A stretch of DNA of 64,000 nt from Galliscardovia ingluviei (GTDB taxonomy: Bacteria; Actinomycetota; Actinomycetes; Actinomycetales; Bifidobacteriaceae). The DNA lies in assembly GCF_014635685.1 (NCBI RefSeq), contig NZ_BMDH01000002.1, forward strand, positions 278,472 through 342,471. The letters run 5' to 3'. Numbering within the stretch: position 1 is the stretch's first letter; every line of letters begins with the position of its first letter. The position numbers and the translations under genes were made by a program. A model generated the notes under the pieces. It was not told the origin of the DNA, made no database searches, and saw nothing but the letters and a program-made list of their open reading frames with translations. Positions 1 through 9,161 of the stretch are shown one piece after another.

Positions 1-505
1 CATAGGAGTGGTAAGTGGTCCTGCTGAACAGCTTGCTGATATGGTGAATCATGCACTGGCATACTGCACTACTCATACAGTCTGTGTTGGTTCTACAGGC
101 GTAGATACTATCGCTCTGGTGCGTTCGCTGCATGAAGTCTGCAGTACAGCTCGTACATTGCCTGCGTTGATGGAACCAGGGTATATTGTCTACGCTCATA
201 TGATGCTCCCAGAACGTGCTTTGCTTGGCGACGATCTTGCCAAGCAGCAGCTTATTCATACCGTGTTTGAAGTTTTGGTTGAGCAAGGCAGCGATGATCC
301 GATGGCCAATACTGTTACCACATTTTTGCGTGCGGGTTCGTCACTTGAAGCAACTGCGCAACTCTTGCATGTTCATCCCAATACTGTGCGCTATCGGCTT
401 AAGCGTTCGGCGGAATTAACTGGTTGGGATCCGCTTATCCCCCGCGATGCTTATGTACTGACTACTGCGCTGTCATTAGGATTGATGCAGTATAGTGCAA
501 AATAA
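1..505 (+). CDS. PucR-type helix-turn-helix regulator, C-terminal part
   Basis: The frame is open to the left edge, so this is the 3' part of a longer gene; the GTG at position 8 is not a convincing start. The last ~60 residues form the C-terminal helix-turn-helix of PucR/CdaR-like regulators: FLRAGSSLEATAQLLHVHPN followed by TVRYRLKRSAELTGWDP, where the NTVRYRL recognition-helix motif is diagnostic. The preceding ~100 residues would be the end of the GGDEF-like or sensory linker part of this architecture. In actinobacteria such regulators often sit beside fatty-acid synthesis genes (Streptomyces FasR is one), but no such gene is visible here, so the target is unknown. The stop codon lies inside a 21-bp direct repeat (501-521 and 553-573). 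Confidence 0.8.
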   Translation, partial: IGVVSGPAEQLADMVNHALAYCTTHTVCVGSTGVDTIALVRSLHEVCSTARTLPALMEPGYIVYAHMMLPERALLGDDLAKQQLIHTVFEVLVEQGSDDPMANTVTTFLRAGSSLEATAQLLHVHPNTVRYRLKRSAELTGWDPLIPRDAYVLTTALSLGLMQYSAK

Positions 506-573
506 TGCGCGATTGACGAAGATATAACAAAAATAAGCAGCACAAAAAGCAGAATAATGCGCGATTGACGAAG
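501..573. repeat. 21-bp direct repeat at the end of the PucR gene
   Basis: AATAATGCGCGATTGACGAA plus G occurs at 501-521 and again, identically, at 553-573, a 52-bp period. The first copy contains the TAA stop of the upstream gene. No function is evident; it resembles the local duplications seen in other intergenic stretches of this window. Confidence 0.85.
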
Positions 574-658
574 GGTTAGCGAAGAACTCGCACAGGCAGA
601 ATCGTATTATTTTCGCTATACGAAACACCGTATGTATTTGTCAAGAATACACATTATG

Positions 659-692
659 CTACGTACTGCGTAGCGCTACGAAATGCGTAGCG
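659..692. promoter_or_regulatory. Candidate TetR operator: nested CTACG/CGTAG dyads
   Basis: CTACG at 659-663 pairs with CGTAG at 669-673, and CGCTACG at 674-680 pairs with CGTAGCG at 686-692. Two adjacent dyads built from the same half-site lie 24-57 bp upstream of the probable start (716) of an operon that ends with its own TetR regulator. This is the expected place for an autoregulatory operator. The assignment is inference; no clear -35/-10 pair was identified. Confidence 0.5.
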
Positions 693-715
693 AATCGGGA
701 GAATACGAGGTACCC

Positions 716-3466
716 ATGCATAATGTGTTAGCAGTACTGCGCCGCGATATTGTGCGCATTGCTCGTGTCCCCTCAGCACTTATTGTTGCAGTTGGCATCA
801 TCATCATTCCAGCACTATATGCATGGTTTAACACAGTAGGATTCTGGAATCCATACGGCAATACGCAAGGCATTAAAGTTGCGATTGTTAATGAAGATTC
901 TGGAGCATTCAGCAATTCACTCGGCAAACTCAACCTCGGCCGACAAATCGTCGATGAGCTTAATAACAACGATCAACTCGGATGGTATAACACCTCACAT
1001 GCCAATGCACTTGATGCAGTGCGCAAAGGTAACACTTCCGCGGCTATTATTATCCCCCAGGATTTCAGCGCAACACTTGTGCATTTAATTGAAACCGGTG
1101 AAGGCGAGCGCCCCACGCTACAATACATAGTAAATCAAAAAGCCAATGCTATCGCCGCGAAAATCACTGATACCGGTGCTGATACTGTTGATCGTCAAAT
1201 TAACGACACGTTCGTTTCCACAGCTGGCGATGTTGTTGCCAAAACTATTAACACGGCAGCAGATAGTGTAGATACCACTACTACTCAAACCAAAAACAAC
1301 GTCACTACTAAGCTCAACGAAGCAGCGCAAAGTATTGCACAGTTGCGTGATACTATTACGCGAACTGAACACCAGCTTGAACAAGTCCCCACGCAAACAG
1401 CAAACGCCCGAACTGCATTAGGCAGAGCGCGTCTTGCTAATACCAGCGGCTCGGATGCGTTAGCGCGTGTTTCACAAAGCCTGACCACCACGCAGCAGGC
1501 AGTGAACAATTTCGCAACCTCCTCTTCTTCTGTACTTGACACAAGTTCTGCTATGCTTTCGCAAGCCTCACGCAATACCAATGAGGCAATCAGTTCACTG
1601 AATAGCGCGTTAACCGGCGCCAACCAGACCCTCGGTAATACCCTTACTCAAGCACAGCAATTACAAGCACAAACACAGCAAATTCTTGAGCAATTGCAAA
1701 CATTGCCACTGCCTGTTACCAGCACCGTTGTCAAAGACCTGGCACAGGCGAATGCAAAACTTGGCACTGCTATAGGACATATTTCATCAACCAATACTGA
1801 CGCTGGCAAAACTATTACTTCCACAACTCACACCATCAATGCGCTTGATTCGAACACACAGCAAACCCTCTCCGCATTTGGTACAGCCCGTAATACTCTT
1901 AATACCAGCGCATTGCAGCAATTAAACACCGGCTTTACCACACTTGCTGCTGCTAGCGGTAACCTCGCAGGATCAGTTCAAGCGCGCAATAGCGTCATTA
2001 ACCAAGCCAATAGTGTGCTAGACCAACTTGATGATGCAGCGGCGAGTGCGACGAAAGCGCTGCAAGCAACCGATAACACACTTGCTGACCTAAATAACCA
2101 GTTAAGCACCTTAATTACTGATATCAGCGCCGTATCTACAGCTCGTGCAGTAAGTGACATTGTCGGTAACGGCGGTAGGCTCGATACCGCCAAAATTGCG
2201 GATTTTATGAAATCGCCAACAGTGCTTGACACACATACGCTCTTCCCAGTTACTACCTATGGCTCTGGTATGGCACCGCTGTTTATCAATCTTTCCCTGT
2301 GGGTTGGCGCTTTCGCACTAGCAGTGATTTTTAAGCTCGAAGTTGATGAGGAAGATCTAGACGGTGTGCTACATGGGCACTTATCCTCCTCACAAAGCTA
2401 CTGGGCACGCTACCTGCTCCTCGCACCGCTTGCCCTTGCGCAAGGTATACTTACTGCTGTAGGAGAACTCATTATTGGCGTGCAAACTGTCAATGCTCCT
2501 GCACTTGTTGCCACAGCAGGCTTTACTTCACTAGTGTATTTGGCCATTATCTACTCGCTGAGTATCAGCTTTATGCACGTAGGCAAGGGCTTATGCGTGG
2601 CATTGATTATGCTGCAAATTCCAGGTTCTGCTGGAATCTACCCTATTGAAATGATGCCAAGATTCTTTAGAGTAATGTTCCCCTTCTTCCCATTTACTCA
2701 CGCAGTAAATGCCTTTAGAGAAACTATTGGCGGATTCTATGACGGTCACTGGTTCAAAGAAATGGCAATTTTAGCACTCTTTGCCATTGTCTTTATCGTG
2801 TTTGGACTGCTAGTACGCCCACATTTGGTGAATCTTAATCGACTGTTTGCCAAGGAGCTTGAGCACAGTGAAATGGTGAATATGGAACCAGTAATGCTGC
2901 GCGGTCATGAAGTGCGATTACAGCAACTTATTCGCGCACTGTCGAACCATGACGAATTCCGCACAGTAATTGAACGTCGCGCAGAGCGTTTCGCACTGCT
3001 GTATCCGAAGCTCAAGCAGGCAGCACTTATTACTGGCATTGTAGTGCCACTTATTCTTGCACTCACCTTGTCCTTTACTCCGGGAGCCAAGGTAGTCGTG
3101 CTGGTCAGCTGGCTGGTGTGGTTCATTATTATTATCGGCGCACTGATGGCGTTAGAAATGACGAAGGATTCTATTGAGCGTCAAGTTGCTGTAGGCAATC
3201 TTTCTGATGAAGCTGTGCTGGCTATGATGTCGCCGCATATGAACAATTATTTAGGCAATCTGATTCATGAACACGGTGCGCATACAAGCGCTGCTCAGCA
3301 ATCACATGCTCAGCAATCACATGCTGAACAATCACATGCTGAGGCGCAAACCGAGATACCAGCTGAATTACAAACTGAGCTACAAACTGATACTGCCATC
3401 ACGCAGCAAATTCAAGAGGTCGGCCAAGTCAAGCCTGAGCACATGGATACCAAGGAGGAAGACTAA
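716..3466 (+). CDS. YhgE/Pip family membrane protein 1
   Basis: A protein of the YhgE/Pip (phage infection protein-like) family, membrane proteins related to ABC-2 type permeases. I take ATG 716 as the start: GAGG lies five bases upstream, and the product then begins MHNVLAVLRRDIVRIAR just before the first membrane helix. The frame is also open from ATG 683, which would overlap the dyad. Visible layout: one N-terminal membrane helix (about residues 17-38, containing ALIVAVGIIIIPALYAWF); a long Gln/Thr/Ala-rich coiled-coil extracytoplasmic region to about residue 500; then about six helices from residue 520 on, including PLFINLSLWVGAF and the P-x-E-M-M-P loop typical of the family. The C-terminal tail contains repeats of QQSHA/EQSHA. 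The stop overlaps the next start (TAATG) and an AAGGAGGA Shine-Dalgarno lies just before it, so the two YhgE genes are translationally coupled. The transported substrate is unknown. Confidence 0.88.
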   Translation: MHNVLAVLRRDIVRIARVPSALIVAVGIIIIPALYAWFNTVGFWNPYGNTQGIKVAIVNEDSGAFSNSLGKLNLGRQIVDELNNNDQLGWYNTSHANALDAVRKGNTSAAIIIPQDFSATLVHLIETGEGERPTLQYIVNQKANAIAAKITDTGADTVDRQINDTFVSTAGDVVAKTINTAADSVDTTTTQTKNNVTTKLNEAAQSIAQLRDTITRTEHQLEQVPTQTANARTALGRARLANTSGSDALARVSQSLTTTQQAVNNFATSSSSVLDTSSAMLSQASRNTNEAISSLNSALTGANQTLGNTLTQAQQLQAQTQQILEQLQTLPLPVTSTVVKDLAQANAKLGTAIGHISSTNTDAGKTITSTTHTINALDSNTQQTLSAFGTARNTLNTSALQQLNTGFTTLAAASGNLAGSVQARNSVINQANSVLDQLDDAAASATKALQATDNTLADLNNQLSTLITDISAVSTARAVSDIVGNGGRLDTAKIADFMKSPTVLDTHTLFPVTTYGSGMAPLFINLSLWVGAFALAVIFKLEVDEEDLDGVLHGHLSSSQSYWARYLLLAPLALAQGILTAVGELIIGVQTVNAPALVATAGFTSLVYLAIIYSLSISFMHVGKGLCVALIMLQIPGSAGIYPIEMMPRFFRVMFPFFPFTHAVNAFRETIGGFYDGHWFKEMAILALFAIVFIVFGLLVRPHLVNLNRLFAKELEHSEMVNMEPVMLRGHEVRLQQLIRALSNHDEFRTVIERRAERFALLYPKLKQAALITGIVVPLILALTLSFTPGAKVVVLVSWLVWFIIIIGALMALEMTKDSIERQVAVGNLSDEAVLAMMSPHMNNYLGNLIHEHGAHTSAAQQSHAQQSHAEQSHAEAQTEIPAELQTELQTDTAITQQIQEVGQVKPEHMDTKEED

Positions 3467-5856
3467 TGCGCACCATCCTACGCTTATTCGCAGGTGACGT
3501 TCGCCGCCTCGCTGGATCCATTGCTACCATTGTTATTGTTATAGGACTTGTTGCTGTACCAGGGCTTTTTACTTGGTTTAACGTGGCAGCAAGCTGGGAT
3601 CCATTTTCCAACACATCACGGCTTAAATTTGCAGTTGCCAATACTGACGCTTGCTATGAAGGCGACCTCTTGCCTATGCGCATGTGTATTGGTGATCAAG
3701 TGGTGAACGAGTTGCGCGCTAATTCGCAGCTCGATTGGACCTTTACCAGCGAAGAGGATGCCATTGATGGCACGAAATCAGGCGCATATTATGCTGCGGT
3801 CGTTATTCCTAAAGATTTCAGCAAAAATATGATGACCTTCTTTGATACTGATATGCATCATGCTCAGCTGGACTACTATACCAATGAAAAGCTGAATGCT
3901 ATGGCACCAAAAGTCACTGGTCAAGGTGCTGATACTGTGGCAGCGCAAATCAATACAATGTTTTCTTCCACAATCACATCGACTGCTCTGCGACTGGCAA
4001 GTTCACTCACCAAGACTTTGGACTCTCCACAGGCAAATCAGCTGATTAGTAGGCTTACTGAGAATATGGATACCTTTGCCAGTACGCTTGATCATGCTTC
4101 GCAGATGTTGCAGGCGTACCAAGAGCTCACTAATGCTGCAGGAAGTATTATTACCAGCGCTCAACAAGTAACTAAATCAGCAAATGAGCAGGCACAAGAT
4201 ACTAAAAAGCAAGTAGATAGCGCTAAGCAAGGTGTTTCCAGTGCTGCTAGCGCGCTCGATATTACCACTGACGCGCTGAGCCAAGCAGTATCAACAAGCG
4301 TACAGAGTACGGATGCTATTGTGTCAAATCTTGATGCCACATTTGATCATGCGCAAGACACCGGCGCTGATATTGCTACGATTTTGCGCGATCAGGCAGC
4401 AACTGTCCAACAACAGTATGATGCGTATGCCAAGATTCGCGATACGCTGGTACAGCTCATTGGCGAGAACCATGTTATTGTTAAGCAACTTGACACAGTA
4501 CTAGCACAGTTGAAGCAGTTGCATGATACGTTAGCAGGCGATGCTCAGCATATTACGAGCACTGCTGATGATGTTAATGCTAAGCGTGCTGATATTCGCA
4601 AACTCGCCAATGATGCCAAGACGTCTATTTCAGGGCTTTCTGGCACATTTTCCAACGATTTGCAGCCTCAATTTGACGCTATTTCTGCAGATTTAGCCTC
4701 ACTCAATACGGTGTTTACTCAAGGCTCCTCCGCAATGCATAATGTAATGGGCACGCTTGAGGACACTGCTGATGGAGCACAAACCAGTTTGCACACGCTA
4801 CAAACACAATTGAAAACCATGCAAGACAAGGTGGATAGTGGCGCTCAAGAGCTGCGTAATTTAGCAAACCGCATTAACGAGGCGTTGCAAGCGGACGATA
4901 TGAGCACTGTGCGCAAACTGCTCGACAAAAACCCAGATGTGCTTGCTGATAAACTTGCAGCTCCCGTCACTCTGCGTCGCACAGTGGAATTTCCAGTTAG
5001 CTCGTTTGGTGCGGCATTAACGCCGTTCTACACCTATATTCCGCTTTGGGTGGGTTCTTTACTGGCGATGGTTACGTTGAAGCCTTCTGTTTCTCGTACT
5101 ATTCGTAGAGCGTTGGAAGAGGCAGCTATGCGTGATGCAATGCGCCGTAAAGCTCGAAAAGAAGCGAAAAAACGCAAGGCTACTGCGCCTGGCAAGACTG
5201 CAGTGGCTGATAAAGCTGCTGAGACTGCAATAGTAGAAACTATGGTTGTTCCGCAGTCAGAACAACGTATTCAGCAACAATCTGCACAGCGATCTGCTAA
5301 GCAGCAGCCTGTACCACAATCCAAGAACCGAGCTAAACCACGTAAATATGTGCATGGCTGGCAACTCTTTATCGGCCGTTGGTTGACAGTCGCTACTCTT
5401 GCTCTTCTACAGGCTACCTTCTCCTGTGGTGGTAGCCTACTTTTCATGCGCATAGAAACCGTGCATCCTTGGGCTTTTATGCTCACTGGCTGGGTAAGCG
5501 CACTGGTGTATTCCTTTATGATTTACACCTTTGTATACTGCTTCGGCAATATTGGTAAGGCTATCGGCGTTATTTTCCTCGTGGTGCAGATTTCTGCAAC
5601 TGGCGGCGCGTATCCGCTCGATATTCTACCTGCCTTTATGAGCACTCTTACGCAATACTTGCCAGTTACCCATTCAGTACAAATGGCGCGTGCTGCTATT
5701 GCAGGGTTCTATGCCAATGACTTCTGGATTGAAATGGGCAGGCTCTTGCTCTTTATCCCTCCGTTAGCGGCATTTGCTTTGATTTTTGGCAAGCCTCTTG
5801 CTATCTATAATCGTTGGTATTTAGCCAATATTGATAAGGCTAAGGTGATTGCATAA
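3466..5856 (+). CDS. YhgE/Pip family membrane protein 2
   Basis: Second YhgE/Pip-like protein of the operon (796 aa), starting on the A of the preceding TAA. It has the same plan as its neighbour: an N-terminal helix (VIVIGLVAVPGLFTWFNVAA), a coiled-coil extracytoplasmic segment with many Asp/Ala/Gln heptads, and C-terminal helices ending in the GGAYPLDILPAF loop. It differs in a ~90-residue basic, Lys/Arg/Gln-rich insertion after the first C-terminal helix (about residues 540-630, on the cytoplasmic side by topology), including RRKARKEAKKRKA. Two dissimilar YhgE proteins in one operon suggest a heteromeric complex; that is inference. The stop overlaps the next ATG (TAATG). Confidence 0.87.
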   Translation: MRTILRLFAGDVRRLAGSIATIVIVIGLVAVPGLFTWFNVAASWDPFSNTSRLKFAVANTDACYEGDLLPMRMCIGDQVVNELRANSQLDWTFTSEEDAIDGTKSGAYYAAVVIPKDFSKNMMTFFDTDMHHAQLDYYTNEKLNAMAPKVTGQGADTVAAQINTMFSSTITSTALRLASSLTKTLDSPQANQLISRLTENMDTFASTLDHASQMLQAYQELTNAAGSIITSAQQVTKSANEQAQDTKKQVDSAKQGVSSAASALDITTDALSQAVSTSVQSTDAIVSNLDATFDHAQDTGADIATILRDQAATVQQQYDAYAKIRDTLVQLIGENHVIVKQLDTVLAQLKQLHDTLAGDAQHITSTADDVNAKRADIRKLANDAKTSISGLSGTFSNDLQPQFDAISADLASLNTVFTQGSSAMHNVMGTLEDTADGAQTSLHTLQTQLKTMQDKVDSGAQELRNLANRINEALQADDMSTVRKLLDKNPDVLADKLAAPVTLRRTVEFPVSSFGAALTPFYTYIPLWVGSLLAMVTLKPSVSRTIRRALEEAAMRDAMRRKARKEAKKRKATAPGKTAVADKAAETAIVETMVVPQSEQRIQQQSAQRSAKQQPVPQSKNRAKPRKYVHGWQLFIGRWLTVATLALLQATFSCGGSLLFMRIETVHPWAFMLTGWVSALVYSFMIYTFVYCFGNIGKAIGVIFLVVQISATGGAYPLDILPAFMSTLTQYLPVTHSVQMARAAIAGFYANDFWIEMGRLLLFIPPLAAFALIFGKPLAIYNRWYLANIDKAKVIA

Positions 5857-6692
5857 TGAGTACCATACAGCGTTCGCGTAGACGTCAAGAAACTGATTTT
5901 AAGATTCTTCGTGCAGTACTCCATATTGCAACCACACAGGGGCTTGGGGCTGTCACTATTGAAGAGGTAGCGCGTTCGAGCGGTGTTGCAAAAACAACGA
6001 TTTATCGCCGCTATACAAATACTGACGATATGTTGGATTCAGTAAGCCGTCTTGAAGCCTTTAATCTCCCTAGCTTGAACACATTGCCTACTCCGTCAAA
6101 GCAGAGCATGATGGAAGTATTTACACGTATGGAGCAGGCTTTTGTGTATGGCATTGGTGTGCGCACTGTGGGTATGGTTATCTCCAGCAGGAATGATTTT
6201 TTCCGCAATGTTTTGCACCATGGTGTATTGCCGGTATTGCAGCGTATTAGCGAATATTTTCGTTTAGGCATTAGGCAAGGTGTATTCAGACCCGATCTTG
6301 ATATCGAAATGCTTACCACAATGATTATTGGTTCTCTGGTAGCTCATCATGCGCTTGCTGAGGGAATACTTGATTACGAATTAACAAGTAAAGAGCCTTG
6401 TGATGAGGATGCCGTGCTGCCGATGCTCACAGATCCTTTTAATCCAGAGTATGCACCGACTATTGCTCATGAAGATACTCAATCCAGTACAAAGGTTGCT
6501 CAGGAACCTATAGTGCCGCCTTCTGAACATGCTTCTTCACACGCTTTTAAGCAACCCGGCATGCAAAGTCGTACACGGAAGACTGCACAAACTTCTGCTC
6601 AGTCTTCTGCACAATCAATGGTTACCTTATCGATGCCGACTGCATGGGCTCAACGCATTACGGAGCAGCTCTGGCCTGCTATTAGCGCGTAA
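5856..6692 (+). CDS. TetR family transcriptional regulator
   Basis: The N-terminal DNA-binding domain is clear: residues ~10-60 contain FKILRAVLHIATTQGLGAVT, then IEEVARSSGVAKTTIYRRYT, the classic TetR helix-turn-helix. The middle part (to about residue 180) is helical, like a TetR ligand and dimerisation domain. The last ~90 residues are Ser/Gln/Thr-rich (TSAQSSAQS repeats) with no expected counterpart. Its ATG overlaps the stop of the second YhgE gene, so all three genes form one operon and this is most likely its local repressor, perhaps acting on the dyads at 659-692. Confidence 0.88.
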   Translation: MSTIQRSRRRQETDFKILRAVLHIATTQGLGAVTIEEVARSSGVAKTTIYRRYTNTDDMLDSVSRLEAFNLPSLNTLPTPSKQSMMEVFTRMEQAFVYGIGVRTVGMVISSRNDFFRNVLHHGVLPVLQRISEYFRLGIRQGVFRPDLDIEMLTTMIIGSLVAHHALAEGILDYELTSKEPCDEDAVLPMLTDPFNPEYAPTIAHEDTQSSTKVAQEPIVPPSEHASSHAFKQPGMQSRTRKTAQTSAQSSAQSMVTLSMPTAWAQRITEQLWPAISA

Positions 6693-6779
6693 TACTGTAT
6701 CAGTTTATAGAGAGCTCTACTCCAAACATACTATTAGCGTGTAATGTTGCAATGAGGCTAACGTGTACTACTCAATCCC

Positions 6780-6930
6780 GCTGGTTTGGAATATCAGATG
6801 TTTCGAACAGTACGCAATAGAGGTGTCATGCTTTTAATAGTTGCTGGTTTGGAATAGTACCTATTCGTGTGCGTATGGTTTAGTTGCGTAATCCGGCTAG
6901 TTTGAAATATCAGATGTTTCAAGTCATATG
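6780..6930. repeat. Palindromic-unit array A (three units, 63 and 53 bp apart)
   Basis: Units start at 6780 (GCTGGTTTGGAATA), 6843 (GCTGGTTTGGAATA) and 6896 (GCTAGTTTGAAATA). Each leader runs into an inverted repeat: 6784-6808 (12-bp arms around a single A, all pairs possible if G-U is allowed), 6852-6866 (GAATAG-TAC-CTATTC) and 6900-6924 (12-bp arms with three G-U type pairs). Units 1 and 3 share ATATCAGATGTTTC; unit 2 has a different palindrome. The same leader, order and spacing occur at 47718-47935. Confidence 0.8.
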
Positions 6931-7051
6931 GAAACTGAAAGAAATCCACAGCAAACCGTTCCCCCTGAACCAATCGCTCTTTGTCCCAACGCTTACCTAT
7001 CAATTTTGCTGTACCTATATTGCACAATAAAGCTCAGAATGTATCAGGCAG

Positions 7052-7120
7052 ACTAGTTACTGGTCGGGAGAAGCAGTTTTCTTGCTTGAAAATGTATGAA
7101 CGAGACCAGCTACTGCTCGC
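7052..7120. repeat. Palindromic-unit array D (two units, 53 bp apart)
   Basis: ACTAGTTACTGGTCG at 7052 and ACCAGCTACTGCTCG at 7105 align with a 53-bp offset. AGTTACTGGTC and GACCAGCTACT are also near inverted repeats of each other. The same core (GYTACYGGTC) recurs with 53- and 52-bp spacing at 53282-53401. Relationship to array A is suggested by spacing and by a shared GCTACT element but is not certain. Confidence 0.55.
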
Positions 7121-7234
7121 AGATATTCCCCTGACTATTAACAATAGCCATGCACTTCTAGAATATGATTAGCGCCTAGATTATTAATAAGTGCAACACT
7201 TTAAGTACTACAAACGTTGTACTTCCAAACAATG

Positions 7235-7444
7235 TTAAGAATTATGTCGTTTCTCAAAATATTGAGCAATTAACACAATAATCCCAATCAACAGCGCTGG
7301 TATAGCAATTCTCAGCATAAGTGTCATATCGGCTAATGCCCAAATTACTAATGCAATAACCCCTATAAAAAGGGTAAAAACACAGGTAGCAATCATCAAC
7401 TTTGCTAGATCTCTATCATGTTGTACATTACGACCCCCATGCAT
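7235..7444 (-). CDS. Small two-helix membrane protein
   Basis: A 69-residue protein starting at ATG 7444, chosen because AGGAGGT lies five bases upstream; a longer GTG start at 7462 would place that Shine-Dalgarno inside the gene. A polar N-terminus (MHGGRNVQHDRDLAK) is followed by two hydrophobic helices, LMIATCVFTLFIGVIALVIW and MLRIAIPALLIGIIVLIAQY, and a short basic tail. No family recognised. It lies beyond the terminator of the rplK-rplA unit and points the same way, so it probably has its own fate downstream of that unit. Function unknown. Confidence 0.65.
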   Translation of the reverse strand: MHGGRNVQHDRDLAKLMIATCVFTLFIGVIALVIWALADMTLMLRIAIPALLIGIIVLIAQYFEKRHNS

Positions 7445-7487
7445 CCCGCACCTCCTCACCACTCATAAATATAGCATAAATACAGTT

Positions 7488-7527
7488 AAGGGTCTGCGAC
7501 TGGAACTATATCCAACCGCAGACCCTT
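7488..7527 (-). terminator. Terminator after rplA
   Basis: Perfect 11-bp inverted repeat, AAGGGTCTGCG at 7488-7498 and CGCAGACCCTT at 7517-7527, with an 18-nt loop, 46 bp beyond the rplA stop on the minus strand. The downstream T-run is weak. Confidence 0.7.
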
Positions 7528-7572
7528 CAGTACACTAGCCTAGGCAAAACCTCGAACTAGAAAACGTATTAC

Positions 7573-8265
7573 TTAAGCAAGCAACGTAGTGTCCAGAGGA
7601 ACGCCAGGGTTCATTGTGGAAGTCAAAGTTGCCTTCGTAATATAACGACCCTTTACTGTTGCTGGCTTCAAACGCTTGATTTCATCAGCAACAGCCTGGA
7701 AGTTCTCTTCCAACTTTGCCTGATCGAAGCTCAACTTACCAATGAGGAAGCTCAAGTTGCCGTGCTTATCCACGCGGAACTCAATCTTACCGCCCTTGAT
7801 ATCGCTAACAGCCTTGGTAACATCCATAGTCACAGTACCAGTCTTTGGATTTGGCATCAAGCCACGAGGACCGAGTACACGACCAAGACGACCGACCTTA
7901 CCCATCATATCTGGGGTTGCTACAACAGCATCGAAATCAAGGAAGCCACCAGCTACCTTTTCGATGAGTTCGTCATCGCCAACGATATCTGCGCCAGCTT
8001 CTTGTGCTTCAGTAGCCTTTGGACCACGTGCGAACACAAGAACCTTAGCGGTCTTACCGGTGCCGTTTGGCAAGTTTACGGTGCCACGGACGAGCTGATC
8101 AGCCTTGCGTGGATCGACATTGAGGCGGTATACAGCTTCAACAGTCTGATCGAACTTGTATGCAGGCATGCTCTTGATCAGGGCAATAGCCTCGCTGGCA
8201 GAGTACAGGTTGTCGCGATCGATCTGCTCAGCAGCTTCGCGATACTTCTTAGAACGCTTTACCAT
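7573..8265 (-). CDS. rplA: 50S ribosomal protein L1
   Basis: Full-length L1 (230 aa): begins [16 protein letters not shown] and carries the family signature [14 protein letters not shown] plus [15 protein letters not shown]1 binds 23S rRNA at the L1 stalk and in many bacteria represses its own operon. It is preceded by AGGGGA and lies 13 bp after rplK, so the two are cotranscribed. A terminator follows at 7488-7527. Confidence 0.98.
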   Translation of the reverse strand: MVKRSKKYREAAEQIDRDNLYSASEAIALIKSMPAYKFDQTVEAVYRLNVDPRKADQLVRGTVNLPNGTGKTAKVLVFARGPKATEAQEAGADIVGDDELIEKVAGGFLDFDAVVATPDMMGKVGRLGRVLGPRGLMPNPKTGTVTMDVTKAVSDIKGGKIEFRVDKHGNLSFLIGKLSFDQAKLEENFQAVADEIKRLKPATVKGRYITKATLTSTMNPGVPLDTTLLA

Positions 8266-8278
8266 GAGTTATCCCCTC

Positions 8279-8710
8279 TCAGTCCGTTACCGTAATGCCC
8301 ATTGAGCGTGCGGTACCTTCGATGATCTTCATGCCGGCTTCGATATCACGAGCAGACAAATCAGCCATCTTGGTTTCTGCAATTTCACGGACCTGTGCCT
8401 TGGTTACAGAACCTACCTTGTGAGTCAGTGGGTTCTCAGTACCCTTAGCAACGCCAGCAGCCTGCTTCAAGAGTGCTGCGGCTGGTGGGGTCTTCAGGAT
8501 AAAGTCGAAGGAACGATCTTCGTAAACAGTAATTTCAACTGGGATAACCTGACCCATCTTGTCCTGCGTCTTGGCATTATATGCCTTGCAGAAGTCCATG
8601 ATGTTTACGCCATGGGAGCCAAGTGCTGGGCCCAGTGGAGGAGCTGGATTTGCTTTACCAGCTTCAATCTGCAGCTTAATCAGTGCTGAGACTTTTTTCT
8701 TAGGAGCCAT
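8279..8710 (-). CDS. rplK: 50S ribosomal protein L11
   Basis: 143-residue L11 starting [20 protein letters not shown], with the conserved [20 protein letters not shown] segment. L11 forms the GTPase-associated centre stalk base. I chose ATG 8710 over the upstream in-frame ATG 8743 because L11 proteins begin MAPKKK and the extra 11 residues ([11 protein letters not shown]) have no counterpart. First gene of the rplK-rplA unit. Unusually, it does not follow nusG directly: a plus-strand surface-protein gene lies between. Confidence 0.97.
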   Translation of the reverse strand: MAPKKKVSALIKLQIEAGKANPAPPLGPALGSHGVNIMDFCKAYNAKTQDKMGQVIPVEITVYEDRSFDFILKTPPAAALLKQAAGVAKGTENPLTHKVGSVTKAQVREIAETKMADLSARDIEAGMKIIEGTARSMGITVTD

Positions 8711-9161
8711 TGTATGGTTCTTCTTTCTTGTGAAGCGGTTCAAACGGTCACTACCTCATATACTGCCAAATTGTCAGTATGATTCAGAAGCAGTATCCTC
8801 CCGCAACGTATATGCTGTGCTGTGCTAGCAGACTGCATAAGTGCCACATTACATGGCACTGGACAATCCTCCAGACACAACTTATCTATTATGCATGAGT
8901 GTCATGACAAAAGCCAAGCATTCTATAAGAAATTACTACTTAACTTTCAGCGAAATTATGGCACTTTTTCAGGATACTGTCAGCTCAATGAGTACACTCT
9001 ACTGAGTTGGGGGCGAGTAGAGGGTAGTAACAGGAAAAGCAATAAACAGCGGTCACTATATAGCGCAGCAAGTTCTATATAGCGCAGCAAGTTCTATATA
9101 ATAAGCAAGTAAACAGCACGCATACAGGGCATATTAGGGGCACCAATAAGGTGTACTAGGG
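8711..9161. other. Intergenic region between rplK and the divergent surface-protein gene
   Basis: 450 bp that must hold the promoters of both divergent units, though no clean -35/-10 pair could be assigned. Visible items: a hairpin AGTGCCA (8840-8846) / TGGCACT (8854-8860) and a 19-bp tandem repeat at 9056-9100. Confidence 0.6.
9056..9100. repeat. 19-bp tandem repeat, 2.4 copies
   Basis: CTATATAGCGCAGCAAGTT is repeated exactly at 9056-9074 and 9075-9093, with a partial third copy to 9100. It lies 62 bp upstream of the surface-protein start. Confidence 0.9.

Larger units (their letters stand above)
6693..7234. other. Gene-free stretch with palindrome arrays
   Basis: No credible gene in either strand. 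It holds two arrays of the dispersed 53/63-bp palindromic units (6780-6930 and 7052-7120). It also has a near-duplicate of CTATTAGCGYGTAAT at 6679-6694 and 6731-6746, 52 bp apart, the first copy overlapping the tetR stop. Confidence 0.7.

Noticed and set aside
683-715. ATG 683 as start of the first YhgE gene
   Set aside because: It lies inside the second dyad and has no Shine-Dalgarno, whereas ATG 716 has GAGG at good spacing.
7762-8295. 177-codon plus-strand open frame
   Set aside because: Antisense to rplA and the end of rplK; no motif or ribosome binding site.
8840-8860. Hairpin AGTGCCA/TGGCACT as a terminator
   Set aside because: No T-run on either strand and it lies upstream, not downstream, of both flanking genes.
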